Numbered from the stretch's first letter, positions 36,255 to 49,620 are shown. The stretch: 64,000 nucleotides of DNA from Arthrobacter ulcerisalmonis (GCF_900609065.1 NZ_UXAU01000008.1:1-64000), one strand, 5' to 3'. Numbers and translations: made by a program. The notes: a model not told the origin generated them from the sequence alone.

Positions 36255-36641
36255 TCAGGCCGCATTGCGGCCTTCTTCATCAGTCCGAGCAGCCAGGTAA
36301 ATGTCCGGGTTGTTCAGCACAACAATCGTGGGGGTCTGGCTCAACGGCCATTCCCGGGTGCCGGCGGGGACATGGTCCACACCACCAGCATTCCATGGGT
36401 GGCAACGGCCCAGGCGCCGGGCAGCCAGCCACGTCCCTTTCACAGCTCCGTGGACGGTAATAGCTTCCAGAGCGTAGGCCGAACATGAGGGAAAGAAACG
36501 GCATACCTGGCCGTACAAGGGGGAAATCACCTTGCGGTACGCCATCAGCAGGAGAATGAGGATGTTTCGGGGCAAGTTCCAGATGAACGTGCCCACGGTC
36601 AGGGGTACAGAACGGCGGACGACGGCGGTGCCATTAGTCAC
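36255..36641 (-). CDS. yidD: Membrane protein insertion efficiency factor YidD
   Basis: From the GTG at 36641 the product has 128 residues: an amphipathic N-terminal segment (TFIWNLPRNILILLLMAYRK) and the family core CRFFPSCSAYALEAI with the conserved Cys, then HPWNAGGVDHVP. A strong AGGAGGGG site precedes the GTG, which overlaps the rnpA stop by 8 bp; a longer upstream frame is spurious. The C-terminal tail beyond the core is longer than usual. Confidence 0.9.
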   Translation of the reverse strand: MTNGTAVVRRSVPLTVGTFIWNLPRNILILLLMAYRKVISPLYGQVCRFFPSCSAYALEAITVHGAVKGTWLAARRLGRCHPWNAGGVDHVPAGTREWPLSQTPTIVVLNNPDIYLAARTDEEGRNAA

Positions 36642-37044
36642 GCGGTGTCCCCTCCTGTGTTGTACCGGCTGCACCGTTGGTGGCGCCTTTTGATGGGCGG
36701 CTCGCCAACCGGTGCACAGTCGATTCGAGTGCGGCATTGTAGTCCGACAGGAGCTGGTCCCAGCTGGCTGTCGCGGACGCGGGCAGCGCCCTGACCACAA
36801 TAGCCAAACCATGTGCGTGCGCACCCAACGAGGCAGCACCTGCTTCTCTCAGTCTTCTCTTAACGAGGTTCCTGACTACAGCGTTCCCGACACTTTTGGA
36901 AACGATGAACCCGATGCGGCTGGGTTCGTCGGCAGCGAGGGCTGCCGCATATAACACTACGTTCCGGCGTCCATTGCGGACACCGGAACGTACAGTGGTT
37001 GAAAAATCGGTAGCAGTCCTCAGGCGATTGCTGGCGGCTAGCAC
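36634..37044 (-). CDS. rnpA: Ribonuclease P protein component
   Basis: 136 residues with the RnpA hallmark KSVGNAVVRNLVKRRLREA, which binds the catalytic RNA and the pre-tRNA leader. Preceded by rpmH 40 bp upstream, the invariant bacterial order. Stop overlaps the yidD start. Confidence 0.95.
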   Translation of the reverse strand: MLAASNRLRTATDFSTTVRSGVRNGRRNVVLYAAALAADEPSRIGFIVSKSVGNAVVRNLVKRRLREAGAASLGAHAHGLAIVVRALPASATASWDQLLSDYNAALESTVHRLASRPSKGATNGAAGTTQEGTPRD

Positions 37045-37084
37045 CTTTACACTCGCAGGAAGATCTCTACCGACAAGTCAGTAG

Positions 37085-37222
37085 TTATGCCGACAGTTCG
37101 GTGCGACCCTTGCCACGACGGGCTGCCAGGATGGCACGGCCGGCACGGGTACGCATACGAAGGCGGAAGCCGTGCTTCTTGGCTCGACGGCGGTTATTCG
37201 GCTGAAAAGTCCGCTTGCTCAC
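37085..37222 (-). CDS. rpmH: 50S ribosomal protein bL34
   Basis: A 45-residue very basic protein starting from GTG with [19 protein letters not shown] and ending RTELSA, diagnostic of bL34. First gene of the rpmH-rnpA-yidD operon, reading away from dnaA. Confidence 0.97.
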   Translation of the reverse strand: MSKRTFQPNNRRRAKKHGFRLRMRTRAGRAILAARRGKGRTELSA

Positions 37223-37293
37223 GTTAGTTACTCCAGTGGATCAAAGGTGCGCCCACCCGATCAAAAAGGGAAGAACTGGCCGACGCTAAGTTT

Positions 37294-37323
37294 TGTATAT
37301 GCACGCTATTCCCAGGACTCCAA
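37294..37323 (-). promoter_or_regulatory. Promoter for the rpmH-rnpA operon
   Basis: TTGGAG (37318-37323) and TATACA (37294-37299) separated by 18 bp on the minus strand, giving a leader of about 65 nt before rpmH. Confidence 0.6.
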
Positions 37324-37681
37324 CGCAGGGCGTCGAAGTATTTCAATGGGACCAAAAGCGCACACAAAGGACTTCACAACACTAGGGCAACCGGGGTAGC
37401 AGAGTCAAACCAGCAGCCTACTCCAGAACTATCCCCAGCTGTGGCTAACTCGCCATGGAGCCTGTGGATGAACCGGCTCACAAGGCCCGTTTACGAACCA
37501 CACCAGTGTAATTATCCACAAGCCGATTGCCAGCTATCTTCTAGGCTTTTGATCCCCTAGAGTGGCTCAGTAGCCGATTATCCACGGACTGTGCATAACC
37601 CTGTGGATAGAGCTGGTCCCTTCTTGGTCCCAGGCCTGGCTGCAGGTAATGCAGACACAGCAAGCTTTAGGGAACCGATTG
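37324..37681. other. oriC, rpmH-dnaA side, DnaA boxes
   Basis: This stretch has no gene. DnaA-box-like sites: TTATCCACA at 37512; TTATCCACG at 37578; CTATCCACA (minus) at 37602; TCATCCACA (minus) at 37463; and degenerate ones near 37424. The dnaA promoter must lie here, so DnaA autoregulation is likely. The AT content rises around 37280-37330 and 37500-37560. Confidence 0.75.
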
Positions 37682-39103
37682 ATGACAGTAGACGAAGCCA
37701 ACCACGCCAACACTGTCGGAAGTTCCTGGCGCCGGGTCATCACCCTGCTTGAGCAGGACCACCGGGTTTCACCCCGGCAGCGTGGATTCGTCATTCTGGC
37801 CCAGGCTCAAGGCCTGATCGGTTCAACCCTCCTGGTGGCGGTGCCCAATGAGCTGACCCGTGAGGTTCTGCAGACCCAGGTGAAGGAAGCCCTGGACGAT
37901 GCGCTCCACAGCGTCTTCTCCGAAGACATCCGATGCGCGATCGACGTCGACACCGACTTGGTGCCGCTCTTCACGGAACCTGAACCCGCCGTCGAACTTT
38001 CCTTCGCAGCCGACCAGCTGATCGAACAGAAGCCGCAGCCCATGCTGCCCAGCACTTCCCATGAGTTCGGCCGGCTGAATCCCAAGTACGTCTTTGACAC
38101 CTTCGTGATTGGCTCATCGAACCGATTCGCCCACGCTGCGGCAGTGGCTGTGGCGGAGGCGCCCGCCAAGGCCTACAACCCGCTGTTCATCTATGGTGAT
38201 TCCGGCCTGGGCAAGACACACCTGCTCCACGCCATCGGCCATTACGCCCGCCGACTGTACAGCGGCATCCGCGTTCGGTACGTAAATTCCGAGGAATTCA
38301 CCAACGACTTCATCAATTCCATCCGGGATGATGAGGGCGCCAGCTTCAAGACCACGTATCGCAACGTGGACGTGCTCCTCATCGATGACATCCAGTTCCT
38401 CGCCGGCAAAGATCGAACACTGGAGGAGTTCTTCCACACCTTCAACTCGTTGCACAACAACAACAAGCAGGTGGTCATCACCTCCGATCTGCCGCCGAAA
38501 CAACTGGCTGGTTTTGAAGACCGGATGAAGTCACGCTTCGAGTGGGGCCTCCTCACCGATATCCAGCCACCTGAACTGGAGACCCGGATTGCGATTCTTC
38601 GGAAGAAGGCCTTGAGTGAGGGCCTGTCCGCTCCGGACGATGCGCTGGAGTACATCGCCTCCAAAATTTCCAGCAATATTCGTGAACTGGAAGGCGCCCT
38701 GATTCGCGTCACGGCCTTCGCCAGCCTGAACCGCCAGCCGGTCGACGTCGCGCTTGCCGAAATGGTCCTCAAGGATCTGATCACCGACGACGGCGCCCAG
38801 GAAATCACATCCGCCCAGATCCTGCAACAGACCGCGGAGTACTTCAAGCTCAGTCTGGAGGAACTGTGCAGCAAGTCCCGGACCCGGACCTTGGTCACGG
38901 CTCGGCAGATCGCCATGTACCTCTGCCGTGAGTTGACGGACATGTCGCTGCCCAAGATTGGCCAAGAGCTCGGCGGCCGTGATCACACCACTGTCATCCA
39001 TGCGGACCGCAAGATTCGTGAACTGATGGCTGAACGTCGTGTGATCTACAACCAGGTCACAGAGCTGACCAACCGGATCAAGCAGCAGCAACGCGACTCC
39101 TGA
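37682..39103 (+). CDS. dnaA: Chromosomal replication initiator DnaA
   Basis: A 473-residue AAA+ protein from the ATG at 37682; an upstream in-frame ATG at 37649 is possible. Domain I is [12 protein letters not shown], a short variable domain II follows, domain III has Walker [15 protein letters not shown] and Walker [13 protein letters not shown], and domain IV carries the DNA-binding signature [15 protein letters not shown]. It opens oriC by binding DnaA boxes, which flank it on both sides and recur at 29.6-30.2 and 54.6-55.3 kb. Confidence 0.97.
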   Translation: MTVDEANHANTVGSSWRRVITLLEQDHRVSPRQRGFVILAQAQGLIGSTLLVAVPNELTREVLQTQVKEALDDALHSVFSEDIRCAIDVDTDLVPLFTEPEPAVELSFAADQLIEQKPQPMLPSTSHEFGRLNPKYVFDTFVIGSSNRFAHAAAVAVAEAPAKAYNPLFIYGDSGLGKTHLLHAIGHYARRLYSGIRVRYVNSEEFTNDFINSIRDDEGASFKTTYRNVDVLLIDDIQFLAGKDRTLEEFFHTFNSLHNNNKQVVITSDLPPKQLAGFEDRMKSRFEWGLLTDIQPPELETRIAILRKKALSEGLSAPDDALEYIASKISSNIRELEGALIRVTAFASLNRQPVDVALAEMVLKDLITDDGAQEITSAQILQQTAEYFKLSLEELCSKSRTRTLVTARQIAMYLCRELTDMSLPKIGQELGGRDHTTVIHADRKIRELMAERRVIYNQVTELTNRIKQQQRDS

Positions 39104-39617
39104 GCGCGCTACACATACCTTATTAACAGGCGCATGTGGATAAGCCTGTGGATAGTTAAGGGGACAACGCGGCTTAATGGGCTTAAAACCCTTAAGCCAT
39201 CTGTGGATCAGCGAAACGGCCGAAAATGTTATCCCCATCCACACCCTGTTTAAAACCTGATCCACCCACACCCAATGAACAGGGCTTAACCGCTGGATTC
39301 AGCGGCAGGATCGAGTTATCCACAGTTTCCACAGCAGTTATTAACACTACTAATCCCAAGAAATTGAAATCCCTCAAACAACAAGATGGGTTCTGCACGG
39401 CAACGGGCCGGGCCAAACGGCCCAACGGGCCTCCGGGCAGGGGCCGGGGATGGGTTAATCCCAGATCTTCGGGCTAAGCTGTCAGCAGCGCTCCCATCCT
39501 TGGGTTTTCTTGTGCTTCCCATCCGGAAAACCATGATGATTCGCTGAATTTTTTTGGCACCACCCCAGGCGGTGTCGGTTACACCAACGCAGCAGCAATG
39601 AAAGGCGGCACCCTTCC
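39104..39617. other. oriC, dnaA-dnaN intergenic origin
   Basis: A gene-free 514-bp stretch with DnaA boxes: TTATCCACA at 39135 (minus) and 39316; CTATCCACA (minus) 39147; TGATCCACA (minus) 39202; TTATCCCCA 39229; CCATCCACA 39235. An AT-rich unwinding candidate lies at 39330-39390 next to the exact 39316 box. This is the expected actinobacterial origin; the dnaN promoter must also lie here. Confidence 0.85.
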
Positions 39618-40742
39618 GTGAAGTTCAGAGTCGATCGGGACGTCCTGGCAGAAGCCGTCACATGGACAGCCCGGTCGTTGTCTCCGCGGCCACCCGTCCC
39701 CGTCCTTTCGGGTCTCTTGCTTAAGGCAGAAGCTGGCACCGTCAGCCTCTCGAGCTTCGACTACGAAACCTCTGCCAGGCTTGAAATTGCCGCTGACGTG
39801 CGGGAAGCGGGCACTATCCTGGTTTCCGGCAGGCTCCTCGCAGACATCTGCCGCAGCTTGCCGTCCGCGCCAGTGGACGTCGAAACCGATGGCAGCAAAG
39901 TCACCCTGACCTGCCGCCGTAGCAGTTTCCATTTGGCCACCATGCCGGAAGCCGAGTACCCACCCCTCCCGGCATTACCCACCATTAGCGGAACCGTTCC
40001 CGGCGATGCCTTTGCCCAGGCTGTTTCACAGGTCATCATTGCTGCGAGCAAGGATGACACCTTGCCGATCCTCACCGGTGTCCGGATGGAAATCGAGGAC
40101 GACCTCATTACGCTCCTGGCAACGGACCGTTACCGGCTCGCCATGCGTGAAGTCCCGTGGAAGCCAGCAACTCCGGGCCTGTCTACCAGCGCATTGGTCA
40201 AAGCAAAAACCTTGAACGAAGTCGCCAAAACCCTCGGTAACAGTGGCGACATCAACCTCGCCTTGGCAGACGACGACACCCGGCTCATCGGCTTCGAGAG
40301 CGGTGGGCGCACCACCACATCGTTGCTGGTGGATGGCGATTACCCCAAGATCCGCTCGCTTTTCCCGGAATCCACGCCAATCCACGCCACGGTGCAGACC
40401 CAGGAACTCGTCGAAGCTGTCCGCCGTGTCTCGCTGGTAGCCGAACGGAACACTCCGGTGCGTTTGGCCTTCACCGAGGGCCAACTGAACCTTGACGCAG
40501 GCACCGGTGAAGATGCCCAAGCCTCGGAAGAGTTGGAAGCCCAGCTCTCCGGTGAAGAAATTACCGTGGCCTTCAACCCGCACTACCTAGTGGAGGGTCT
40601 CAGCGTCATCGAAACCAAATTTGTCCGATTCTCCTTCACGTCTGCGCCGAAGCCGGCCATGATCACTGCCCAGGCCGAAGCTGAGGGCGATGACCAGGAC
40701 GACTACCGCTACCTGGTCATGCCCGTCCGGCTCCCTAACTAG
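39618..40742 (+). CDS. dnaN: DNA polymerase III beta sliding clamp
   Basis: 374 residues, the normal size for a three-domain clamp. Recognised by KFRVDRDVLAEAVTWTAR at the start, the LATDRYRLAMREV motif and the C-terminal YRYLVMPVRLPN. It tethers the replicative polymerase and other DNA enzymes. Confidence 0.97.
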   Translation: MKFRVDRDVLAEAVTWTARSLSPRPPVPVLSGLLLKAEAGTVSLSSFDYETSARLEIAADVREAGTILVSGRLLADICRSLPSAPVDVETDGSKVTLTCRRSSFHLATMPEAEYPPLPALPTISGTVPGDAFAQAVSQVIIAASKDDTLPILTGVRMEIEDDLITLLATDRYRLAMREVPWKPATPGLSTSALVKAKTLNEVAKTLGNSGDINLALADDDTRLIGFESGGRTTTSLLVDGDYPKIRSLFPESTPIHATVQTQELVEAVRRVSLVAERNTPVRLAFTEGQLNLDAGTGEDAQASEELEAQLSGEEITVAFNPHYLVEGLSVIETKFVRFSFTSAPKPAMITAQAEAEGDDQDDYRYLVMPVRLPN

Positions 40743-40838
40743 TCTCCAACGGCTCCCAGCCTTCGCAAGCTGAGGCAGTGCCGCTCGCCAACGGGGCCCA
40801 AGCCACCGCCACCCACTAGCCCAGAAAAGAGTCTCACC

Positions 40839-41723
40839 ATGCACATTGGACTGATCGGCCTCGGCAAGATGGGTTTCAACATGCGCGAGCGGCTACGACA
40901 AAACGGCATTGAGGTGACCGGCATGGACCGCAACCCCGAGGTGACGGATGTGGCCTCGGTGGACGAGCTGTTGGCCCAGGTTCCCGTTCCCCGCATCATC
41001 TGGGTCATGGTGCCATCAGGCGGCATCACCAATTCGGTCATCGCGGAGTTGGGCGACAAGCTCGCGCAAGGCGACCTGGTGATTGATGGCGGCAACTCTC
41101 GTTTCACCGAGGACCAAAAGCACGGTGAAATCCTCGCGGCAAAGGGAATCAACTTCGCCGACTGCGGTGTCTCTGGTGGCGTGTGGGGCCTGCAGAACGG
41201 ATACGGACTCATGGCGGGCGGCGCTGCAGCAGACATTGAACGTGCCATGCCGGTTTTCGATGCACTTCGCCCAGAAGGAGACCGCGCCGACAGCTTCGTC
41301 CATGTTGGCGATGTTGGTGCTGGGCACTACGCCAAAATGGTCCATAACGGCATCGAATATGGTCTCATGCAGGCTTATGCCGAAGGCTATGAACTCCTGG
41401 CAGCCAAAGACATCGTCTCGGATCTGCCCGGCACGTTCCGGGCATGGCAAAAAGGCACCGTGGTCCGGTCTTGGCTGTTGGACCTGATGGTGAAAGCGCT
41501 GGACGAGGATCCGGGACTGGAATCGATTGACGACTACGTTGAAGATTCCGGCGAAGGCAGGTGGACGGTCGAAGAAGCCATTGCCAATGCCGTCCCCGCC
41601 CCAGCCATTACCGCTGCCCTCTTTGCCCGGTTCTCTTCACGCGAAGATAACTCGCCTGCCATGAAAATGGTGTCCGCCCTCCGCCACCAGTTTGGCGGCC
41701 ACGCCACCCGTCCCGCTAAGTAG
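40839..41723 (+). CDS. gnd: 6-phosphogluconate dehydrogenase (decarboxylating), short form
   Basis: 294 residues, the short GndA-like form. The N-terminal dinucleotide motif is GLGKMGFNMRERL; the DCGVSGGVWGLQNGYGLM segment and the catalytic KMVHNGIEYG (Lys, His, Asn) are clear. It oxidises 6-phosphogluconate to ribulose 5-phosphate in the pentose phosphate pathway. Its placement between dnaN and recF is a known actinobacterial feature and has no obvious replication role. Confidence 0.95.
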   Translation: MHIGLIGLGKMGFNMRERLRQNGIEVTGMDRNPEVTDVASVDELLAQVPVPRIIWVMVPSGGITNSVIAELGDKLAQGDLVIDGGNSRFTEDQKHGEILAAKGINFADCGVSGGVWGLQNGYGLMAGGAAADIERAMPVFDALRPEGDRADSFVHVGDVGAGHYAKMVHNGIEYGLMQAYAEGYELLAAKDIVSDLPGTFRAWQKGTVVRSWLLDLMVKALDEDPGLESIDDYVEDSGEGRWTVEEAIANAVPAPAITAALFARFSSREDNSPAMKMVSALRHQFGGHATRPAK

Positions 41724-41731
41724 TACCCAGC

Positions 41732-41749
41732 GGGAACCGAGAGGTTCCC
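41732..41749 (+). other. Perfect hairpin between gnd and recF
   Basis: GGGAACC, GAGA loop, GGTTCCC, 9 bp after the gnd stop and 19 bp before recF. No T-run; it could dampen read-through or stabilise the gnd mRNA. Confidence 0.45.
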
Positions 41750-41767
41750 AGAATTGTCGAATCCCGC

Positions 41768-42970
41768 GTGTACCTCGAACACCTTTCCCTGACCGATTTT
41801 CGCAGCTACGCGCAGGTTGAACTGGCGCTGACTCCGGGCGTGACCGTTCTTGTGGGCGCGAATGGAATCGGCAAGACCAACCTGTTGGAAGCAATCGGCT
41901 ACCTAGCCACCCTTAGCTCACACAGGGTCAGCACCGATGCGCCCTTGCTGCGGTTTGGGACAGAGCGTGCCCTGGTTCGGGCTCGGGTGGTCCGTGGCGG
42001 CCAAATCACGGTCCTGGAATTGGAAATCAACGCTGGCCGGGCTAATCGTGGCCGGATTAATCGTAGTAACCCTGTCCGCGCACGGGACCTTCTGGGCATC
42101 TGCCAGACAGTCCTTTTTGCCCCCGAGGACCTGGCCCTGGTCAAAGGCGACCCGAGCAATCGGCGCAGGTTCCTCGATGAGCTGCTGGCCAGCTTGGTGC
42201 CTCACCACGCTGCAACACGTGCCGACTATGACCGGGTTTTGAAACAGCGCAATGCGCTGCTGAAGTCTGCTCGGGCTGGGAAATTCAGCGCGGCCCACGA
42301 GGCGACCCTTGAAGTCTGGGATCACCATATGGCCAAGGCAGGTGCAGCGTTGTTACACGCACGGCTTGAGCTCGTGGAACTTCTCCGGCCGCACCTCGCC
42401 CGCGCCTATGCAGGGTTGACGGATGCGTCCAAACCCGCTGACGCGCTGTATCGGTCCACCCTCCAGGACCAGATTGACGACGACGGCGGGCCGGCACGCG
42501 GGAACGGGTCACCGGTGGCGGCAGAATCGTCAGCAGTGGTTGACGACCTGCGGCAATTCTCCGTTGATGAGCTCACCGAACGGTACGTCAAGGCTTTTGC
42601 GGAGGCGAGGAAAAAGGAGCTGGAACGGGGAATCTCCTTGGTGGGCCCCCACCGCGACGAGTTGGAACTCATCCTTGGCCAGGCGCCTGCCAAGGGATAT
42701 GCATCGCACGGTGAAACGTGGTCCATGTGTTTGTCGCTTCGATTGGCTTCCTATTACGTAATGTTGGATGATGCCCGCACCGGAGGCTCTGCGCCGATCC
42801 TGATCCTCGACGATGTTTTTGCCGAACTGGACGTGCACCGGCGGCGTAAACTAGCAGCCATAGTGACCGGCGCCGAGCAGGTCCTAGTGACGGCCGCTGT
42901 CGATGCTGATATTCCGGCGGAGTTGTCGGGGCGTCGCGTGAACGTTGTCCCGGGAGGTATTGATGAGTAG
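41768..42970 (+). CDS. recF: DNA replication and repair protein RecF
   Basis: 400 residues from a GTG. Typical RecF start YLEHLSLTDFRSYAQVE, Walker A GANGIGKTN, and the C-terminal Walker B/signature region ILILDDVFAELDVHRR. RecF loads RecA at gaps with RecO and RecR. Its 3' end overlaps the next gene by 8 bp. Confidence 0.96.
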   Translation: MYLEHLSLTDFRSYAQVELALTPGVTVLVGANGIGKTNLLEAIGYLATLSSHRVSTDAPLLRFGTERALVRARVVRGGQITVLELEINAGRANRGRINRSNPVRARDLLGICQTVLFAPEDLALVKGDPSNRRRFLDELLASLVPHHAATRADYDRVLKQRNALLKSARAGKFSAAHEATLEVWDHHMAKAGAALLHARLELVELLRPHLARAYAGLTDASKPADALYRSTLQDQIDDDGGPARGNGSPVAAESSAVVDDLRQFSVDELTERYVKAFAEARKKELERGISLVGPHRDELELILGQAPAKGYASHGETWSMCLSLRLASYYVMLDDARTGGSAPILILDDVFAELDVHRRRKLAAIVTGAEQVLVTAAVDADIPAELSGRRVNVVPGGIDE

Positions 42971-43523
42971 GGACGCTGAAGCTGGTGGCGGACTCCAACC
43001 TGGCCGGGACCCGGACGAAATCGACGCCCCGCAGGCGGCGTTGAACCGGATGCGCGACGCTGCGGCGTCCCGTGGCGAAGTGCGGCGGGCTGCTCCTCGA
43101 GCCGGCGCGAAGAAGGCCAGGTCGGGAATTCGGGACACCCGTGGGTTCAGCCAGTTTCACAATACCGGCCGCGATCCGCTGGGGCTGGGCAAGGTTGTTG
43201 GCCGGCTGGTGGCAGAACGTGGCTGGACCTCACCCGTGGCGGTGGGTTCTGTCATGGCCGAGTGGGCCACCCTGGTTGGCCCAGAGATCTCCGCGCACTG
43301 CACACCCGAAAGCTTTACCGACACCACGTTGCACGTTCGCTGCGACTCCACTGCCTGGGCAACGCAGCTACGACTTCTGAGTATCAGCCTTCTTGAAAAA
43401 TTCCGGACAGAACTCGGTGACGGCGTGGTCACCAGCATCCAGGTTCTGGGGCCTTCGGCACCAACCTGGCGTAAGGGCGCCCGAACAGTTAATGGTCGCG
43501 GGCCCCGCGATACTTATGGCTGA
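42963..43523 (+). CDS. DUF721 (DciA-type) protein
   Basis: 186 residues from an ATG (42963) that overlaps the recF stop, behind a GGGAGG site; a longer frame is less likely. The C-terminal two thirds match the DUF721 family (WTSPVAVGSVMAEWATLVG, SWATQLRLLS-type segment). Members called DciA load or interact with the replicative helicase in bacteria lacking DnaC, which fits its place beside dnaA, dnaN and gyrase. The N-terminal 60 residues are low-complexity and basic. Confidence 0.88.
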   Translation: MSRDAEAGGGLQPGRDPDEIDAPQAALNRMRDAAASRGEVRRAAPRAGAKKARSGIRDTRGFSQFHNTGRDPLGLGKVVGRLVAERGWTSPVAVGSVMAEWATLVGPEISAHCTPESFTDTTLHVRCDSTAWATQLRLLSISLLEKFRTELGDGVVTSIQVLGPSAPTWRKGARTVNGRGPRDTYG

Positions 43524-43892
43524 ACGAATCTGCGCCGCGATGGGTGCCCAGCGCCGGATAGAGCCATTTTGGGGCGTTGTGCCGTATAGGTCCCCGGCGA
43601 CCGCTCCCCAAGTCCGCCAAAACGGTAGTCAATGGCCGCTCAAGGGCAATTCAGTATCTGCCCACGGCTTATGAATGCGAGGAAATGGGCTACTTCGCGG
43701 TAGAATCGGGTAAGAAAACTGGGCGCGGGTGAACCGTTGACTGAGTCCGAACTCCGCGTTCTTCACACTGAGAGGGGTTCGGCCTCTTTGCTGTCTCGGC
43801 ACTTTGCTATCAGTTCATGCCTAGCGGCGGGTCTTTCCTGATAGAGGGGCTTCGCCTGGCCAAAACCGAGAACAGAGGAGTCGACAGCGCCT
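43524..43892. promoter_or_regulatory. gyrB upstream region and promoter
   Basis: A 369-bp gap without a gene. TAGAAT at 43701-43706 is a good -10 box, giving a leader of about 180 nt. The leader contains a GAGG/CCTC stem-loop near 43770-43790 followed by a short T-run, and a distant CTATCAG/CTGATAG pair (43808-43845). Feedback by supercoiling, as in other gyrB promoters, is plausible but not shown. Confidence 0.5.
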
Positions 43893-45977
43893 GTGGCTAA
43901 CGACAATACGGAACAACTGGCAGCCGATACCGAGCTTGGGGAGGCTGCGAATGACACCCCCACAGCCACAACTCCCCGGGAATACGGCGCCAGCGACATT
44001 ACTGTTCTCGAGGGGCTTGAAGCAGTCCGGAAACGCCCCGGGATGTACATCGGGTCCACCGGTCCCCGTGGCCTCCACCACCTGGTCTATGAGGTGGTGG
44101 ATAACTCGGTTGATGAGGCTTTGGCGGGCTACTGTTCCCACATTGAAGTGATTCTGCGGGCAGATGGTGGCGTGCGGGTGATTGATGACGGTCGCGGTAT
44201 CCCCGTCGATATGCACCCCACCGAGCACAAACCAACTGTCGAAGTTGTCATGACCATCCTCCATGCTGGCGGCAAGTTCGGCGGCGGCGGATATGCGGTC
44301 TCTGGTGGACTGCACGGCGTTGGCATTTCCGTTGTCAATGCCTTGTCTGAACGAGTCGACACTGTAGTTCGGCGGCAAGGCCACGCGTGGCGGATGTCGT
44401 TTGCCCACGGCGGCAAGCCGCAGGGCGGCCTGGTTCAGGGCGAGGCAACCGAAGAAACCGGAACCACCCAGACGTTCTACCCGGATCCCGAGATCTTCGA
44501 ATCCACCCGGTTCGACTTTGAAACCTTGCGCTCCCGTTTCCAGCAGATGGCTTTCTTGAATAAGGGCCTGCGCATCACCCTGACAGATGAACGCGTAGCC
44601 GAGTCCGCGCCCCAGGACGACGATCTGGACTTGGACGCCGTGGCAACAGAGGGCGAGGTCAGTGCTGCAGAGCACCGCACGGTGGTTTACCAGTACGACG
44701 ACGGCCTGCTGGACTATGTGAAACACCTGAACTCAGGCAAAAAGGTTGAGGTAGTCCATGAGGACGTCATCGCCTTTGAAACCGAGGACAAGGACCGCAA
44801 GATTGCCTTGGAGATGGCAATGCAGTGGACCAACGCCTACTCGGAGAGCGTCCACACCTACGCCAACACCATCAACACCCATGAGGGTGGCACCCACGAA
44901 GAGGGCTTCCGGGCCGCGATGACCTCGCTCATCAACCGCTACGCGCGGGAGAAAAGCATCATTAAGGAAAAGGATGACAACCTCACCGGTGATGACATCC
45001 GCGAGGGGCTGACCGCGGTCATTTCCGTGAAGCTGGCCGAGCCCCAGTTCGAGGGACAGACCAAGACCAAGCTGGGCAACTCCGAGGTCAAGGGCTTCGT
45101 CCAGCGCGTGGTCACTGACGGTCTGGGTGACTGGTTGGAACGCAACCCTGGCCCTGCCCGCGACGTGATCCGCAAGGCTATTTCCGCTGCCCAGGCCCGG
45201 ATGGCGGCACGCAAGGCCCGCGATAACGCTCGCCGCAAGAGTCCGCTCGAATCTTTTGGGATGCCCGGAAAGCTCTCGGATTGTTCCTCGAAGAATCCGG
45301 AAAAGTGTGAGGTCTACATTGTGGAGGGTGACTCCGCGGGTGGTTCCGCTAAGCGTGGCCGCAACCCGGAGACCCAAGCGATCCTGCCGTTGCGCGGCAA
45401 AATCCTGAACGTGGAGCGCGCGCGGCTGGACAAGGCCCTAGGCAATGCCGAAGTACAGTCCATGATCACAGCCTTTGGTACCGGCATTGGCGAGGACTTT
45501 GACCTCTCCAAATTGCGCTATCACAAGATTGTTTTGATGGCTGACGCTGACGTTGACGGCCAGCACATCACCACGCTGCTAATGACCCTGCTGTTCCGCT
45601 ACATGCGGCCGCTGATCGAGAACGGCTACGTCTATCTGGCGCAGCCACCGCTGTATCGGATCAAGTGGTCCAATGCGGCCCACGACTACGTCTACAGCGA
45701 CCGGGAACGCGACGCGAAGCTCCTGTCGGGCCAAGCAGCAGGACGCAGGATCCCCAAGGACAACGGCATCCAGCGCTACAAGGGCCTCGGCGAGATGGAT
45801 TACACGGAACTATGGGACACCACCATGGATCCTGACCACCGCACGCTGCTGCAGGTGACCATGGATGACGCCCTCGCCGCGGACCAGATCTTCTCCGTCT
45901 TGATGGGTGAAGACGTTGAATCGCGCCGAAACTTCATCCAGCAAAACGCCAAGGACGTCAGGTTCCTGGATATCTAG
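43893..45977 (+). CDS. gyrB: DNA gyrase subunit B
   Basis: 694 residues from a GTG. GHKL ATPase motifs ([28 protein letters not shown]), the transducer domain, then the TOPRIM core [18 protein letters not shown] and [10 protein letters not shown]. It supplies ATPase and metal-binding functions of gyrase. Followed by gyrA 54 bp downstream. Confidence 0.97.
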   Translation: MANDNTEQLAADTELGEAANDTPTATTPREYGASDITVLEGLEAVRKRPGMYIGSTGPRGLHHLVYEVVDNSVDEALAGYCSHIEVILRADGGVRVIDDGRGIPVDMHPTEHKPTVEVVMTILHAGGKFGGGGYAVSGGLHGVGISVVNALSERVDTVVRRQGHAWRMSFAHGGKPQGGLVQGEATEETGTTQTFYPDPEIFESTRFDFETLRSRFQQMAFLNKGLRITLTDERVAESAPQDDDLDLDAVATEGEVSAAEHRTVVYQYDDGLLDYVKHLNSGKKVEVVHEDVIAFETEDKDRKIALEMAMQWTNAYSESVHTYANTINTHEGGTHEEGFRAAMTSLINRYAREKSIIKEKDDNLTGDDIREGLTAVISVKLAEPQFEGQTKTKLGNSEVKGFVQRVVTDGLGDWLERNPGPARDVIRKAISAAQARMAARKARDNARRKSPLESFGMPGKLSDCSSKNPEKCEVYIVEGDSAGGSAKRGRNPETQAILPLRGKILNVERARLDKALGNAEVQSMITAFGTGIGEDFDLSKLRYHKIVLMADADVDGQHITTLLMTLLFRYMRPLIENGYVYLAQPPLYRIKWSNAAHDYVYSDRERDAKLLSGQAAGRRIPKDNGIQRYKGLGEMDYTELWDTTMDPDHRTLLQVTMDDALAADQIFSVLMGEDVESRRNFIQQNAKDVRFLDI

Positions 45978-46031
45978 AGGCACTGCCTGAATATTCACGA
46001 ACCGACATATACCTGAAACGGAAAATAATAG

Positions 46032-48702
<2,671 letters not shown>

Positions 48703-48710
<8 letters not shown>

Positions 48711-49383
48711 TTCAGACTCATTTCCCAAGCCGAACAGCTCCGCGCCCGGCGCAAACCGTCCCTCGGGTTCGCCGCGGGTCAACCCGCCCCAGCGGCCCCA
48801 GCAGCGCCCGGCAGCTCCGGCTGCCGCGCCCGGTCAGCGGCCCCAGGGCCAGGCGGGGCAACAACGTCCAGCGCAGGCACCCGGACAAGGCCAACGACCA
48901 GCCCAGGGTCCGGTTGGCCAACGTCCTGCCCCGGCCGGTCAACGGCCAGCGGCTGGCAGTGCCCAGGGTGGCCAGAACCAGGGCAGCCCCAACCTGGTGA
49001 AGCCAGCGCCCAAGGCCAAGGTCAGGCGCGCCCGGCTCCTGGTCAGCAAGGTCGATCCCTGGTCTGTCCTCAAGATGGCCTTCTTGCTGTCAGTCGCCCT
49101 GGGCATCGTCACAGTGGTTGCTGCGATCGTGCTGTGGACCGTTCTGGATCTCACCGGCATCTTCGACCAGGTGGACAGCCTGCTGGGAACCTTGGCTGGT
49201 TCTGAGGGCGGCGGATTTGAACTGAAGAAGGTGGCCTCACTCGGCCAGGTAGCGTCGTTCGCCACCATCATCGCCGTGGTCAACGTGGTGCTCCTCACCG
49301 CACTGTCCATGCTTTCCGCGGTCCTGTACAACATTTCAGCCACCCTTGTGGGTGGAATCGGCGTGACCCTCACTGACGACTAA
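48703..49383 (+). CDS. DUF3566 membrane protein
   Basis: 226 residues from a GTG that overlaps the gyrA stop by 8 bp. The first 105 residues are a Gln/Pro/Gly/Ala-rich, probably disordered cytosolic tail; then [18 protein letters not shown] starts the DUF3566 domain with two transmembrane helices. It is conserved right after gyrA across actinobacteria; function unknown. A weak ACCGGC/GCCGGT hairpin follows at 49396-49413. Confidence 0.9.
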
Positions 49384-49480
49384 TTGGTCACTCCAACCGG
49401 CTAAAACGCCGGTCGGACACCCGATTTTGGATCGGGCCGGGATGTGCTGTACAGTCATATCTCGGCCCGATGAGGCATCG

Positions 49481-49554
49481 GGGCGTATAGCTCAGGCGGT
49501 TAGAGCGCTTCGCTGATAACGAAGAGGTCCCAGGTTCAAGTCCTGGTACGCCCA
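49481..49554 (+). tRNA. tRNA-Ile (GAT)
   Basis: 74 nt. Acceptor GGGCGTA pairs with TACGCCC, the T-loop GGTTCAAGTCC is normal, and the anticodon GAT is at 49515-49517. CCA is not encoded. A TACAGT -10 box lies at 49450-49455. Confidence 0.97.
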
Positions 49555-49620
49555 CGGAACCTATGCAGGTTCGAAAAAGGTAAGGTCACGGAAACGTGAT
49601 TGCACCGGAACGGGGAGCAT

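Noticed and set aside
36642..36839. N-terminal extension of the YidD frame
   Set aside because: It overlaps rnpA out of frame and has no likeness to YidD; the strong AGGAGGGG site marks the later GTG.
43393..43674. Plus-strand frame between the DUF721 gene and gyrB
   Set aside because: It overlaps the 3' part of the DUF721 gene in another frame and shows no motif or ribosome site.
49396..49413. Possible terminator between the DUF3566 gene and tRNA-Ile
   Set aside because: Only a 6-bp stem with no T-run; kept as a note, not as a terminator call.
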